Below, piece by piece: positions 1 through 7,594 of a stretch of 14,383 nucleotides of DNA (its first letter is position 1; each line of letters opens with the position of its first letter). The stretch spans positions 1 through 14,383 of the forward strand of contig JALFGI010000323.1 in NCBI GenBank assembly GCA_022777455.1, written 5' to 3'. The DNA is from Clostridiales bacterium (GTDB taxonomy: Bacteria > Bacillota_A > Clostridia > Oscillospirales > Oscillospiraceae). A program made the translations under genes and the position numbers. The notes below the pieces were generated by a model that made no database searches, was not told the DNA's origin, and was given only the letters and a program-made list of their open reading frames with translations.

Positions 1-65
1 GCCCGGTGCGCCATTGTCCGCGGGCACTGCCCGACAAATTACACTTTTCATTTCCCGGACAAAGT

Positions 66-93
66 AAGGGGTTGGCCCGGAGGCCAACCCCTT
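66..93 (-). terminator. Rho-independent-type terminator of the 1540-aa SH3 protein gene
   Basis: A perfect 12-bp inverted repeat (66-77 with 82-93; core GGGGTTGGCC / GGCCAACCCC) with a 4-nt loop starts 16 bases past the stop codon of the minus-strand gene. On the minus strand it is followed by the moderately T-rich TTACTTTGT. On the plus strand it is followed by TTTT, so it could work in both directions. Confidence 0.7.
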
Positions 94-109
94 TTGGTTG
101 GGTATTTGC

Positions 110-3100
110 TTAGCCAACGTTGGTGTCGCCGGCTTCGGTAGGAGTGGTAGCGGTGGTGTCAGAGCCGCCGGGGATGGGAGCAGCTGCAGAATCCAGGACG
201 ACATACTGCATGTTGATCCAGCCCAGATCGGTGCGGCCCCAGGTCTCGGTGCCAACCGTGGTGGTATCATGGATGGCAACCCGGGAGGAAACCATGACCT
301 TGGCCATCAGGGCGCCGTTGGAGCTGGCACTGCCCCGGACATTCGCGGTGAAGCCCACGCCGCCGATGGTGCCCATGTTGCCGGAACCGGAAGCGCCGAT
401 GCCGGTGATGGTCAGGTAGCTGGTGCAGACCCAGCCGTTGTCGGTACGGCCCCAGCTCATGCCGCCATCCAACTTGTTTTCATAGATGACGATGCTGTAG
501 CCCTTCTTCACGTTGCCCACTTCTTCATAGCCCAGGCCGCTGCCGCTGCGGATCTTGATGTCCTGGTTGGCGTAGCCCACGGCGATGGCGCCGGCGGGAA
601 CGCTGGTCATGATGGTTGCGGTGCCGGAGCCGCCGTTCAGAGCGTTGCCGCCGGAGGGGATGTTGATCAAGGTGCCCAGCTTCACATAGTCCATGCAAAC
701 CCAGCCCTGATCGATGCGGGCCCACTGCTTGCCCAGCACGGTAGTCTGCTCGTAAATCTTCACGTTGGTGCCGTTGCCCAGAGTGGTGACCAGAGGCTTA
801 TCCACACCCGCGCCGGCGCGCACATTCACGGTGGAAGCGCAGGAGATGTAAGCCTCGGTAGCCTCCACGGTGGGGGTGGTGGGCTCGGTGGCGCCGGTGC
901 CGGAGTTGGAGCCGGAGCCGGTATTGATGCCGGAGCCGGTGGAGCCGGGGGTCAGGCTGACGTGCATCTGATCCAGCTCGTCGCAGATCAGGATCCAGCC
1001 GGTGGTATTGTCGCAGGCAACCTCGCCGTACAGGCGGCCGCCGGAGACATAGTAGCTCAGGATGGTGGCCTTCTCACCTCTGTACAGAGTGTACAGGGTC
1101 TTGCTCAGAGTCAGGTCATCGTAGATGGGTGCGCTGGAATCGGTGATGGAGGCGATGGAGGAGTACATGGTCAGGCAGTCCATGTCGATCCAGCCGTCCT
1201 TGTCGCCCAGCTCCACCAGCCACATGGCCTTGCCGGAAGTTCTGGTCATGGACAGGTCGATCAGGCTCACTTCGGTGCCCTTGGGCAGGTTGGTCACCTG
1301 GCCATCCACGTTGACGGTAGCGTTGACGCTATTGATCTTACCCTTGGCAATGACGGGCAGGTTGCTGGTGTCCACTCCGGTATCGATGCCCGGGGTGTTG
1401 AGTGTCACGTTGGACAGGTCAATCCAGCCGCTGTAGCCGGCCACGTCGATCATGCCCCAAACGGTGGTGCCGTCGAAGTACACGGAGTAGACCTCAATGG
1501 CCTTGCCGTTCACCCGCAGCACCTGGACAGCGCTGGAGGTATCGGCATTGTTGTACACACGCAGCTCGTCCACGGCCACGGCGCCCTTCAGACCGGAGAA
1601 GTCCACAAAGGGAGCGTTGATCTTGACCCAGCCCACGATCTTATTGAACTGGACCTTGCCCCAGGTGATGCCGCCCACGTTTTTCCAGTTCAGGACAGTG
1701 ATCTGGGAATCGCTGTTCAGCTTCAGCAGCTCACGGCTGCCCTCGATGGCTTCCTCGTAGATGGACAGGCCCGCAGGTGCCTTACCGGTGATTACCACAG
1801 AGGAGACAACCACAGGATTGCTGGGATCTTCCACGGCGGCATTGCCGGTGGGAACCACCTTGCCATCGTCCAGCGTCACATAGAACACATTGGAGGTATC
1901 GTCATCCAGGTAGCCCTCGCCCAGATCCACGACACCGTGGTTGATCTCATTGGCATCGGGCACCAGGGAACGGCCGGTGATGGTGAAGCGGTGGCCCGCA
2001 GCGATCATTTCATCGGTCATACGAACCAGGCTGTAAGCGGACACCGCAGTCTTGACGGTCATGGCCACGGGATCCAGCTGCACATTGTCCATGTCGATCC
2101 AGCCGGAGACGGAGCCCACGGTAACCTTACCGAAGGTCTTGCCGGTGGAGGGCTGATAGTTCCGGGCCAGGACATTCACGCCGGAACCGGCAGGCAGGGT
2201 ATACAGAGACAGCGTGGAGGTAACGTTGCCGTTCTCATCCTCGTACACAGGAGTGTCGGCACTCAGGTAACCGGTGAGGTAGCCCGCGCCACTGTAGGTG
2301 GTGACGCCGGTGGGCAGGGTATTGCCCTTGAACATGGTCACGTCGCTGAGCTTGATCCAGCCGGTGTAGGTGACACCGGACACGGTGGCAGTGATCTTGC
2401 CCCACAGAGCGCCGTCGGAAATCTTCCAGTTGGCATTGTCGGCGGCGGCGGGAATGGTGATGTAGGTGCCGTTCACCAGGGAAGCATAGAACTTGCTGCG
2501 GGTGCTGGGCTCCTCGTAGACATCCGCCTTGGAGGCGGTGACCTTGGCGTTGAAGTCGCTGACGGACACGTCCTTCATGTTCACCCAGCCGGACGTGCTG
2601 CCCACAGCAACCTTACCGTACAGGTTCTCGCCGGTCTGGGTCCAGGCCAGGATGTTGACGGAAGCGCCGCTGCTCAGCGTCATGAGGGTCTTGGCATGGG
2701 CGGAAGCGGTTTCCAGCAGAGCGGTGGAAACGGTGGTATAGGCAGGGTAGCCCTGGAAAGAGGTGACCACATTGTTCTTGTCATCCTCATTGCCGGTGGT
2801 GGTATCGGGCTGCTTGAATTCGGAATCCAGCTGGACGTAGTCCATGCACACCCAGCCCCGGTCGATATGGCCCCACTTATAGCCATTGACGGTGGTGATT
2901 TCGGTGACATAGACCCGGGTGCCCACACCGGCCACACCTACCAGGGCGTTGCTGGTGCCGGCGGCGGCGCGGATATTCACGCCGCTGGAGCAGTTGACAA
3001 CGGTGCCGCCCACGCTGTAGACGGAGCTGCCGCCGGCGCTGCTGCTGCCGATGGGTGTCACGTAGCTCAGGTTGATCCAGCCCTGGTCAATCAGGCCCCA

Positions 3101-4732
3101 GGTGGCGCCGTTCACGGTTTCCTTGCGCAGGATGACCACGGAGGTGCCGGGTGCCAGGGTGGCAATCTTGGAATAGGTGGTGCCGGGTCCGGAGCGGACA
3201 TTCAGGCTGACAGAGCTGCTGACCACGGCGGAGGAGCCGGTGGAGATATTGCTGCCGGAATTCACGGCGCTCTGCTGCAGCGTCACATACTGCATGCAGA
3301 TCCAGCCCTGGTCGATGCGGCCCCAGGCCACGCCGTTGACGGTGGTCTGCTCATAAACGGTAATGGAAGTACCATTTGCCAGAGTGGTGGCCAGATTGTT
3401 GCCCACACCGGCGGCAACACGGACATTCACGTTGGCAGCGCCGGAAACGGTGCCGGGGGTACCGGAAACGGGGCTGGTGGAGCCGCCGGAGGAGGTTCCG
3501 TAATAGTTGGTGTAGGCCAGGAAGATCCAGCCTTCGGAGCAGTAGCCCCACTTGCCGTCATCGGACAGCATGGCAATGGTGCGGGTTTCGCCCATTTTGG
3601 CAGTGCCCACCTTTGCGGCGGTGACACTGGGCTCCTTACGGATATTCACATAGTCATCGGTGATGGTGACGGTCACGGGAGAAATGGTCACAGGCACATC
3701 ACCCAGGTCGCTGCACAGCTTGACCCAGCCGCCGGTGGACAGCTGCAGCCACTTCTGGCCGCCCAGGCTGGTCTCGGCAACCACGGTGATCACGCTGTCC
3801 CGCTTCAGGACGTCGATCTGCACGGGATCGTTGGGTGCTTTGTAGATAGCCACTTCCTGATTGTCGGCAACGCCGTTGGCCTCATAGATGACGTAAGCAG
3901 GCAGGGTGTAGCTGGCGAACACCTTCTCGTCCGTGGGCTTCTGCCAGTGGGCGGCGAGCACGGAGCCCTTGGTAGCGGCGCCCACGCCGGTGATCATGGC
4001 GTTGCCGGTGTACCAGCCCAGGAACTTCACGGTGCCACCAACGGGACTGTAGTTGGGTTCGGGTACGTTGATCTTGGTCACGGAGGTGCCCACAAAGGCC
4101 TGGACCATCTTCCGCGCGCCGTTGGGGAAGGTAGCGTTCTCACCGGCGTCGAACACGGTGTAGCCCAGAGAGCCCGTATCGGTGGCGCTGTAGCTGCCGT
4201 AGAGATACAGATTTGCCATGGCCAGGCGGTGATTCAGCACGGACCGGTTGGCGGCGTCGTCGGTGAAACCGGTAACGTCATAGTCAAAGGTAACCATGGC
4301 GTCCACGAAAGCGGAGCCGATGGTGCTGTTGTTGATGGCGCTGACCAGGGTGGAGCTATTCAGCCAATTGCTGTATCCTTCCACGTAGGACAGCCACACC
4401 AGGGCGTCCATCCGCTTCTGCACCAGGGTAGCGGTAATCTTACCGGAAGCGTTAATCTTTCCGATAATCTCATCCAGCTTTTCCCGCAGGAGCTGGTCGG
4501 CGTTGGCCTCGGTGATGGTGGCACCCGCCACGCTGGGAGTGCCATAGCCGATCCGATAGTCGTTCTCGGCCACTTTATAGGCATTCTTATGGAAGCCCAT
4601 ATACTCTTTGATTACCCGGATACCAGCCTCACTGACGGTGATGCTGGCTGCCGAAGCACGGATGGCGGTGACCGGGATCAGGCCAACGAGCATCACGAGC
4701 GCGAGCAACAGGCAAGCAATTCTCTTTTTCAT
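110..4732 (-). CDS. Secreted SH3-repeat protein with a catalytically degenerate GH24 lysozyme-like domain (1540 aa)
   Basis: Probably an exported cell-wall-associated protein. Residues 1-28 are a signal peptide (KKR, hydrophobic core, ASA cleavage site). Residues about 33-175 align with the GH24 lysozyme domain of the neighbouring 737-aa protein, but the catalytic Glu is Met45 (YMG for FEG), the Thr is Arg60 (YRIGYG for WTIGYG), no Asp aligns at the third position, and FNxG is lost. It is therefore probably a pseudoenzyme. Residues about 190-263 resemble a degenerate InlB/Flg_new-like domain. About 15 SH3-like modules follow: clear NVR...GW..M.YV copies near 425-485, 502-560, 575-636, 1293-1353, 1384-1443 and 1457-1514, and diverged copies between 663 and 1255, interrupted by an unassigned stretch (890-980). 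The tail is Thr/Gly-rich, with no LPXTG or C-terminal membrane anchor. AAAGGAG (4742-4748) lies 9 nt before the ATG. The SH3 modules may bind peptidoglycan (family knowledge); the exact role is unknown. Confidence 0.9.
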   Translation of the reverse strand: MKKRIACLLLALVMLVGLIPVTAIRASAASITVSEAGIRVIKEYMGFHKNAYKVAENDYRIGYGTPSVAGATITEANADQLLREKLDEIIGKINASGKITATLVQKRMDALVWLSYVEGYSNWLNSSTLVSAINNSTIGSAFVDAMVTFDYDVTGFTDDAANRSVLNHRLAMANLYLYGSYSATDTGSLGYTVFDAGENATFPNGARKMVQAFVGTSVTKINVPEPNYSPVGGTVKFLGWYTGNAMITGVGAATKGSVLAAHWQKPTDEKVFASYTLPAYVIYEANGVADNQEVAIYKAPNDPVQIDVLKRDSVITVVAETSLGGQKWLQLSTGGWVKLCSDLGDVPVTISPVTVTITDDYVNIRKEPSVTAAKVGTAKMGETRTIAMLSDDGKWGYCSEGWIFLAYTNYYGTSSGGSTSPVSGTPGTVSGAANVNVRVAAGVGNNLATTLANGTSITVYEQTTVNGVAWGRIDQGWICMQYVTLQQSAVNSGSNISTGSSAVVSSSVSLNVRSGPGTTYSKIATLAPGTSVVILRKETVNGATWGLIDQGWINLSYVTPIGSSSAGGSSVYSVGGTVVNCSSGVNIRAAAGTSNALVGVAGVGTRVYVTEITTVNGYKWGHIDRGWVCMDYVQLDSEFKQPDTTTGNEDDKNNVVTSFQGYPAYTTVSTALLETASAHAKTLMTLSSGASVNILAWTQTGENLYGKVAVGSTSGWVNMKDVSVSDFNAKVTASKADVYEEPSTRSKFYASLVNGTYITIPAAADNANWKISDGALWGKITATVSGVTYTGWIKLSDVTMFKGNTLPTGVTTYSGAGYLTGYLSADTPVYEDENGNVTSTLSLYTLPAGSGVNVLARNYQPSTGKTFGKVTVGSVSGWIDMDNVQLDPVAMTVKTAVSAYSLVRMTDEMIAAGHRFTITGRSLVPDANEINHGVVDLGEGYLDDDTSNVFYVTLDDGKVVPTGNAAVEDPSNPVVVSSVVITGKAPAGLSIYEEAIEGSRELLKLNSDSQITVLNWKNVGGITWGKVQFNKIVGWVKINAPFVDFSGLKGAVAVDELRVYNNADTSSAVQVLRVNGKAIEVYSVYFDGTTVWGMIDVAGYSGWIDLSNVTLNTPGIDTGVDTSNLPVIAKGKINSVNATVNVDGQVTNLPKGTEVSLIDLSMTRTSGKAMWLVELGDKDGWIDMDCLTMYSSIASITDSSAPIYDDLTLSKTLYTLYRGEKATILSYYVSGGRLYGEVACDNTTGWILICDELDQMHVSLTPGSTGSGINTGSGSNSGTGATEPTTPTVEATEAYISCASTVNVRAGAGVDKPLVTTLGNGTNVKIYEQTTVLGKQWARIDQGWVCMDYVKLGTLINIPSGGNALNGGSGTATIMTSVPAGAIAVGYANQDIKIRSGSGLGYEEVGNVKKGYSIVIYENKLDGGMSWGRTDNGWVCTSYLTITGIGASGSGNMGTIGGVGFTANVRGSASSNGALMAKVMVSSRVAIHDTTTVGTETWGRTDLGWINMQYVVLDSAAAPIPGGSDTTATTPTEAGDTNVG

Positions 4733-4741
4733 AGAAACCTA

Positions 4742-4798
4742 CTCCTTTACTCAATTGTAAGTTACTGGTATTATAACAGCATTGGTTACAAAATGCAA
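4742..4798 (-). promoter_or_regulatory. Promoter and RBS of the 1540-aa SH3 gene
   Basis: On the minus strand, -35 TTGCAT (4793-4798), a 17-bp spacer and a perfect -10 TATAAT (4770-4775) predict a leader of about 30 nt. The RBS AAAGGAG is at 4742-4748. The layout matches the promoter of the upstream paralogue base for base in both hexamers and in spacer length. Confidence 0.75.
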
Positions 4799-4828
4799 CC
4801 CCTAAATTCCAATTTATTTACATTTTGT
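4788..4828. promoter_or_regulatory. Putative operator: inverted ACAAAATG / CATTTTGT boxes
   Basis: ACAAAATG (4788-4795) and CATTTTGT (4821-4828) form an inverted pair separated by 25 bp, and the promoter-proximal box overlaps the -35. A further CATTTTGT is at 4859-4866. The same inverted pair lies upstream of the paralogous lysozyme gene. The regulator is unknown. TGTAA-containing parts faintly resemble WalR boxes, but no full TGTWAH-N5-TGTWAH site is present. Confidence 0.5.
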
Positions 4829-4846
4829 AATTTTTATTTTTCTATA

Positions 4847-4886
4847 ATGAAAGCTCCACATTTTGTAATCAAATGGGAGCTTTCAT
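4847..4886. other. Large hairpin between the two SH3 genes
   Basis: ATGAAAGCTCC (4847-4857) pairs perfectly with GGAGCTTTCAT (4876-4886). The stem continues inward as CATTT/AAATG after a 1-nt bulge, leaving a 7-nt loop. Neither side is followed by a T-run, so it is not a classical terminator. It lies 45 bp beyond the stop of the 737-aa gene and carries one operator-like box in its arm. It could attenuate read-through, stabilise the upstream mRNA's 3' end, or bind a protein as DNA. Confidence 0.55.
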
Positions 4887-4931
4887 CGTGTTATACTATG
4901 AACTTAGCGGTTTTTCCGCTGCGGCATGCTG

Positions 4932-7145
4932 TTACTGCCAGATCACGCCGGAGTTGGAGCCGGAGCCGGTGAGCTGAATGTACTGCATGCACACCCAGCC
5001 GTTGGCGATGCGGCCCCAGGAAACGCCGTTCACGCTGGTCAACTCATAAATAACCACCGTGGTGCCGGGAGCCAGGCGTCCCACAATGGCGCTGCCGGTG
5101 CCGGCGGCGGCCCGGATGTTCAGCTGGGTGCAGTTCACCACCTTGCCGGTGTAGCCGGTGGAAGGAATGGTGGTGCCGCTGTTATTGCTGCCGTTCATGC
5201 GGATGTAGGTCATGCACACCCACCGGTTGGTGCCGATGCGGCCCCACTGCTGGCTGCCGGAGGTAACGACCTCATAGATGGTGACCTGGGAGCCGGGGGT
5301 CAGGAAGCCCACCTTGGTGTAGTTCGCGCCAGCGCCGGAGCGGACATTCAGGTTGGTGGAGCTGATGACGGTGCCGATGCCGGTGGTGGCGGAGGGCGTG
5401 CTGGGGGTGCTGGGAGTGGTATTGGAGTTCAGGGTGACATAAGCGAGGCAGATCCACTGATTGGTGCCGATGCGGCCCCACTCCATGCCGTTCACGGTGA
5501 CCTTCTCGTAGATGTATACGGTGGTGCCGCCGGTGATGGTGCCCACCTTGGTGTAGGCGGTGCCTGCGCCGGTGCGGACATTCAGGTTGGTGTTGGCCTT
5601 GACCACGCCGGTGGCGATAGCGGTGCCGTTGTTGCTGCTGCCGCCATTATTGGTGTTCAGAGAGATGTAGTTCATGCAGACCCAGCCCTCGTTGGCCTCG
5701 CCCACATTGATCTTGGCCCACAGGGTGTTGCCCACGGTGTACTGGCCGTAGATCTTCACCTGGTCACCCTTCTTCAGCGCGCCCACGATGGGGTTGCCCA
5801 CGCCGGCGGCGGCACGAACATTCAGGCCGGTGGCGGTGACGGTGCCGATCTGGTAGGTGGTCGTGGTGTTGTTGCCGGTGCCCTCCCAGATCACGCCGCC
5901 GTTACCGGTATTGCCGGTATTGCCGGTATTGCCGGTGCTGGTGGAATCCAGCTTCACATAGTTCAGGCTGATCCAGCGGCTGTCGCCGATGCGGCCCCAG
6001 AAGGAACCGTTCACGCTGACGGTCTCGTAGATGCTGACCCGCTGGCCGTTGTAAGCGGAGCCCACCACGGGGTAATTGGTGCCTGCGCCGGCACGGACAT
6101 TCACGCCGGTGTTGCACACCACGGTGCCGCTGTTGACCGCGGTGGAAGTGGTGCCGCCGGTGGTGCCGCCGGTGGAGGTGCCGCCGCCGACATAGTTGGT
6201 GTTGGACAGCTCGATCCAGCCGTCAATGCAGCGGCCCCAGGCCACGCCATTCACCTGGGCGGTCTCCACGATCACCAGCTGGGTGCCGGCGGAGACGGTG
6301 CCGGTCTGGGTGTAGTTGCTGCCTGCGCCGTTGCGCAGATAGGAGTAGGCGCTGGTAACGGACACGGGAACGCCGTACTGGGCGTACAGGGTCCGGCCTG
6401 CGGTGGAAGCATTCAGGTACTTCACGCCGGTGCCGCCGGTGGGAGAGGTGAACCAGCCGCCGAAGCTGTAGCCGGACTTGGTGGGATTGGCAGCCAGGAT
6501 GTTCACATTGGAACCGGACAGGTAGGCCTGCATCTTATCCTCGCCGCCGGAGCCGGCAGTGCCGCCGTTGGGGTCAAGGATGACGTATGTATAGGCGGAG
6601 GGAGCGGACTTGGAGTAGACGCCGTTGAGGTACAGGTTTGCCTCCGCCAGGCGGCGGTTGAGCAGGGTGGCGTCGGGGGTGGAATTCACATTTGCCCACA
6701 GAGAGATGGCAAACAGGAACTCGTTGACGCTGGCGTTCTTCACAACGGCTTCATAGAAGCGGCCGCCCTGGGTGGTCCATTCGGTGCCGCAGTTGAAGCT
6801 GAAGGAAACCAGCGCGTCATGCTGGTGCTGCATCAGGTACAGATTGTTGTTCGCCGTGAACTGGTTGATTGCCTGGTTGATGGTGTTCAGGCGAGCGCGC
6901 AGGGCCAGGTCGGCCTCTGCCTCAGTGATGGTCTGGCCGGCATAACCGGTGGTACCGTAGCCGATGGTCCACTGGTTCACGTCCCAATAGGCGACGGAGC
7001 TGAACCCCTCGAACTGCTTGATCAGACTGACTGCATTCTCACTGTAATTCAGGCTGGAAGCAGCCTGGGCGTGGATGGCCCCCAGGGGGAGCAGGCTGAT
7101 GACGAGCACCAAAGCCATGATCATGCAAGCGAATTTTCTCTTCAT
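4932..7145 (-). CDS. Secreted GH24 lysozyme (N-acetylmuramidase) with six SH3 domains (737 aa)
   Basis: Predicted peptidoglycan hydrolase that cleaves MurNAc-GlcNAc glycan strands outside the membrane. The signal peptide is about residues 1-28 (AQA cleavage site). The GH24 domain (about 34-176) keeps the T4-lysozyme-type triad: Glu46 in FEGF, Asp55 in YWDVNQW and Thr60 in WTIGYG. It also keeps the helix motif ALVSFSFNCG (111-120). A Flg_new/InlB-like domain (about 186-257, GGWF...LYAQY) follows. Six bacterial SH3 modules lie near 258-319, 340-400, 433-497, 511-573, 590-651 and 665-726, most with (L/V)NVR and WG(R)I...(W)(I/V)C(M/L).Y. They are linked by Gly/Asn/Thr/Ser-rich spacers. There is no sortase motif, so wall retention would rely on the SH3 modules. 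RBS AAAGGAG (7155-7161) is 9 nt from the ATG. It lies upstream of and in the same direction as its degenerate paralogue. Whether the target is the cell's own wall or competitors cannot be told. Confidence 0.93.
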   Translation of the reverse strand: MKRKFACMIMALVLVISLLPLGAIHAQAASSLNYSENAVSLIKQFEGFSSVAYWDVNQWTIGYGTTGYAGQTITEAEADLALRARLNTINQAINQFTANNNLYLMQHQHDALVSFSFNCGTEWTTQGGRFYEAVVKNASVNEFLFAISLWANVNSTPDATLLNRRLAEANLYLNGVYSKSAPSAYTYVILDPNGGTAGSGGEDKMQAYLSGSNVNILAANPTKSGYSFGGWFTSPTGGTGVKYLNASTAGRTLYAQYGVPVSVTSAYSYLRNGAGSNYTQTGTVSAGTQLVIVETAQVNGVAWGRCIDGWIELSNTNYVGGGTSTGGTTGGTTSTAVNSGTVVCNTGVNVRAGAGTNYPVVGSAYNGQRVSIYETVSVNGSFWGRIGDSRWISLNYVKLDSTSTGNTGNTGNTGNGGVIWEGTGNNTTTTYQIGTVTATGLNVRAAAGVGNPIVGALKKGDQVKIYGQYTVGNTLWAKINVGEANEGWVCMNYISLNTNNGGSSNNGTAIATGVVKANTNLNVRTGAGTAYTKVGTITGGTTVYIYEKVTVNGMEWGRIGTNQWICLAYVTLNSNTTPSTPSTPSATTGIGTVISSTNLNVRSGAGANYTKVGFLTPGSQVTIYEVVTSGSQQWGRIGTNRWVCMTYIRMNGSNNSGTTIPSTGYTGKVVNCTQLNIRAAAGTGSAIVGRLAPGTTVVIYELTSVNGVSWGRIANGWVCMQYIQLTGSGSNSGVIWQ
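5905..5936. repeat. 9-bp tandem repeat in an inter-SH3 linker
   Basis: The unit CCGGTATTG occurs three times exactly plus a partial fourth. It encodes repeated Asn-Thr-Gly in the linker between the second and third SH3 domains (about residues 404-415). Because the unit is a multiple of 3, slippage would only change linker length. Confidence 0.85.
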
Positions 7146-7154
7146 AACGACTTG

Positions 7155-7212
7155 CTCCTTTATGTATGAGTTTTGATGGCACCATTATAGCAGGGTCTGT
7201 GACAAAATGCAA
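7155..7212 (-). promoter_or_regulatory. Promoter and RBS of the GH24 lysozyme gene
   Basis: On the minus strand, -35 TTGCAT (7207-7212), a 17-bp spacer and -10 TATAAT (7184-7189), then RBS AAAGGAG (7155-7161). The block TTGCATTTTGT downstream of and including the -35 is identical in the paralogue's promoter. Confidence 0.75.
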
Positions 7213-7231
7213 CAGGTAAATTACATTTTGT
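7202..7231. promoter_or_regulatory. Putative operator: inverted ACAAAATG / CATTTTGT boxes upstream of the lysozyme gene
   Basis: ACAAAATG (7202-7209) and CATTTTGT (7224-7231) are inverted and 14 bp apart, overlapping the -35. The spacing is 11 bp shorter than at the paralogue, about one helical turn. A half WalR-like TGTAAT followed after 5 bp by TGTTGC is visible on the minus strand, but the second half is imperfect. Confidence 0.5.
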
Positions 7232-7257
7232 TACTATTTATTTCTTAAATTTTTCTT

Positions 7258-7290
7258 GCAATGACATTGCCCTCCCCCGGTTGGTATACT
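7258..7290 (+). promoter_or_regulatory. Putative upstream promoter of the YfhO-family gene with palindromic operator
   Basis: ATGACA (7261-7266), an 18-bp spacer and TATACT (7285-7290) preceded by TGG (extended -10) give a good sigma-A promoter on the plus strand. The -35 is embedded in the 13-bp palindrome GCAATG-A-CATTGC (7258-7270), which suggests an operator. Transcription from here would leave a leader of about 300 nt. Confidence 0.5.
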
Positions 7291-7296
7291 CGAACA

Positions 7297-7594
7297 TCAT
7301 ATACGGGCAGAAAAACGTCCCTAACCTGCCCGGTTGAATGGTAAAACCCGGGGCCATACCGCAGGAAACGGCACAGGCCGTTCCCTACGAAAAACTATTG
7401 ACTGATACGGATTCGCCCGGGCTGGTTTATAATCGTGGGCTGGTACACGGGAGGCAAATGCCTTCTATACAGTGGGAAAAAATGGGCTTCTTAAAGAATT
7501 CTTCAATGGTTTTGGAATAAAACCCCTTTACCCTGGGGGAAAATCATGGTAGAATAACCGAATAGCGACAGAATAATTCGGGAGTGAGATCGAA
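7297..7594 (+). promoter_or_regulatory. Gene-less leader region upstream of the YfhO-family gene, with hairpins
   Basis: No convincing gene is seen in this stretch. It holds a 7-bp hairpin CGGGCAG/CTGCCCG (7304-7310 with 7326-7332), an alternative pairing of CCCGG (7329-7333) with the CCGGG near 7348-7352, and a 6-bp hairpin AACGGC/GCCGTT (7367-7382). A second, proximal promoter candidate is TTTACC (7527-7532)-N17-TAGAAT (7550-7555). It matches no riboswitch class that I recognise. Confidence 0.35.

Noticed and set aside
14..62. Inverted TTGTCCG/CGGACAA pair enclosing a CGGGC/GCCCG hairpin at the window edge
   Set aside because: Short, and at the window boundary. It could be part of another intergenic repeat, but the flank needed to judge it is missing.
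98..7169. Very long plus-strand open frames (1624 and 747 codons) opposite the two SH3 genes
   Set aside because: They are in exact codon register antisense to the real genes, which seldom use TTA, CTA or TCA codons. The translations are Gly/Ala/His/Asp/Val-rich with no domain, and they lack a plausible RBS. The sense proteins have signal peptides and recognisable domains.
7398..7433. TTGACT ... TATAAT as a promoter for the YfhO-family gene
   Set aside because: The spacer is 24 bp, too long for sigma-A. A -10 alone remains possible but weak.
7338..7520. 60-codon open frame upstream of the YfhO-family gene
   Set aside because: No Shine-Dalgarno before its ATG, no recognisable features, and it lies in a hairpin-rich leader.
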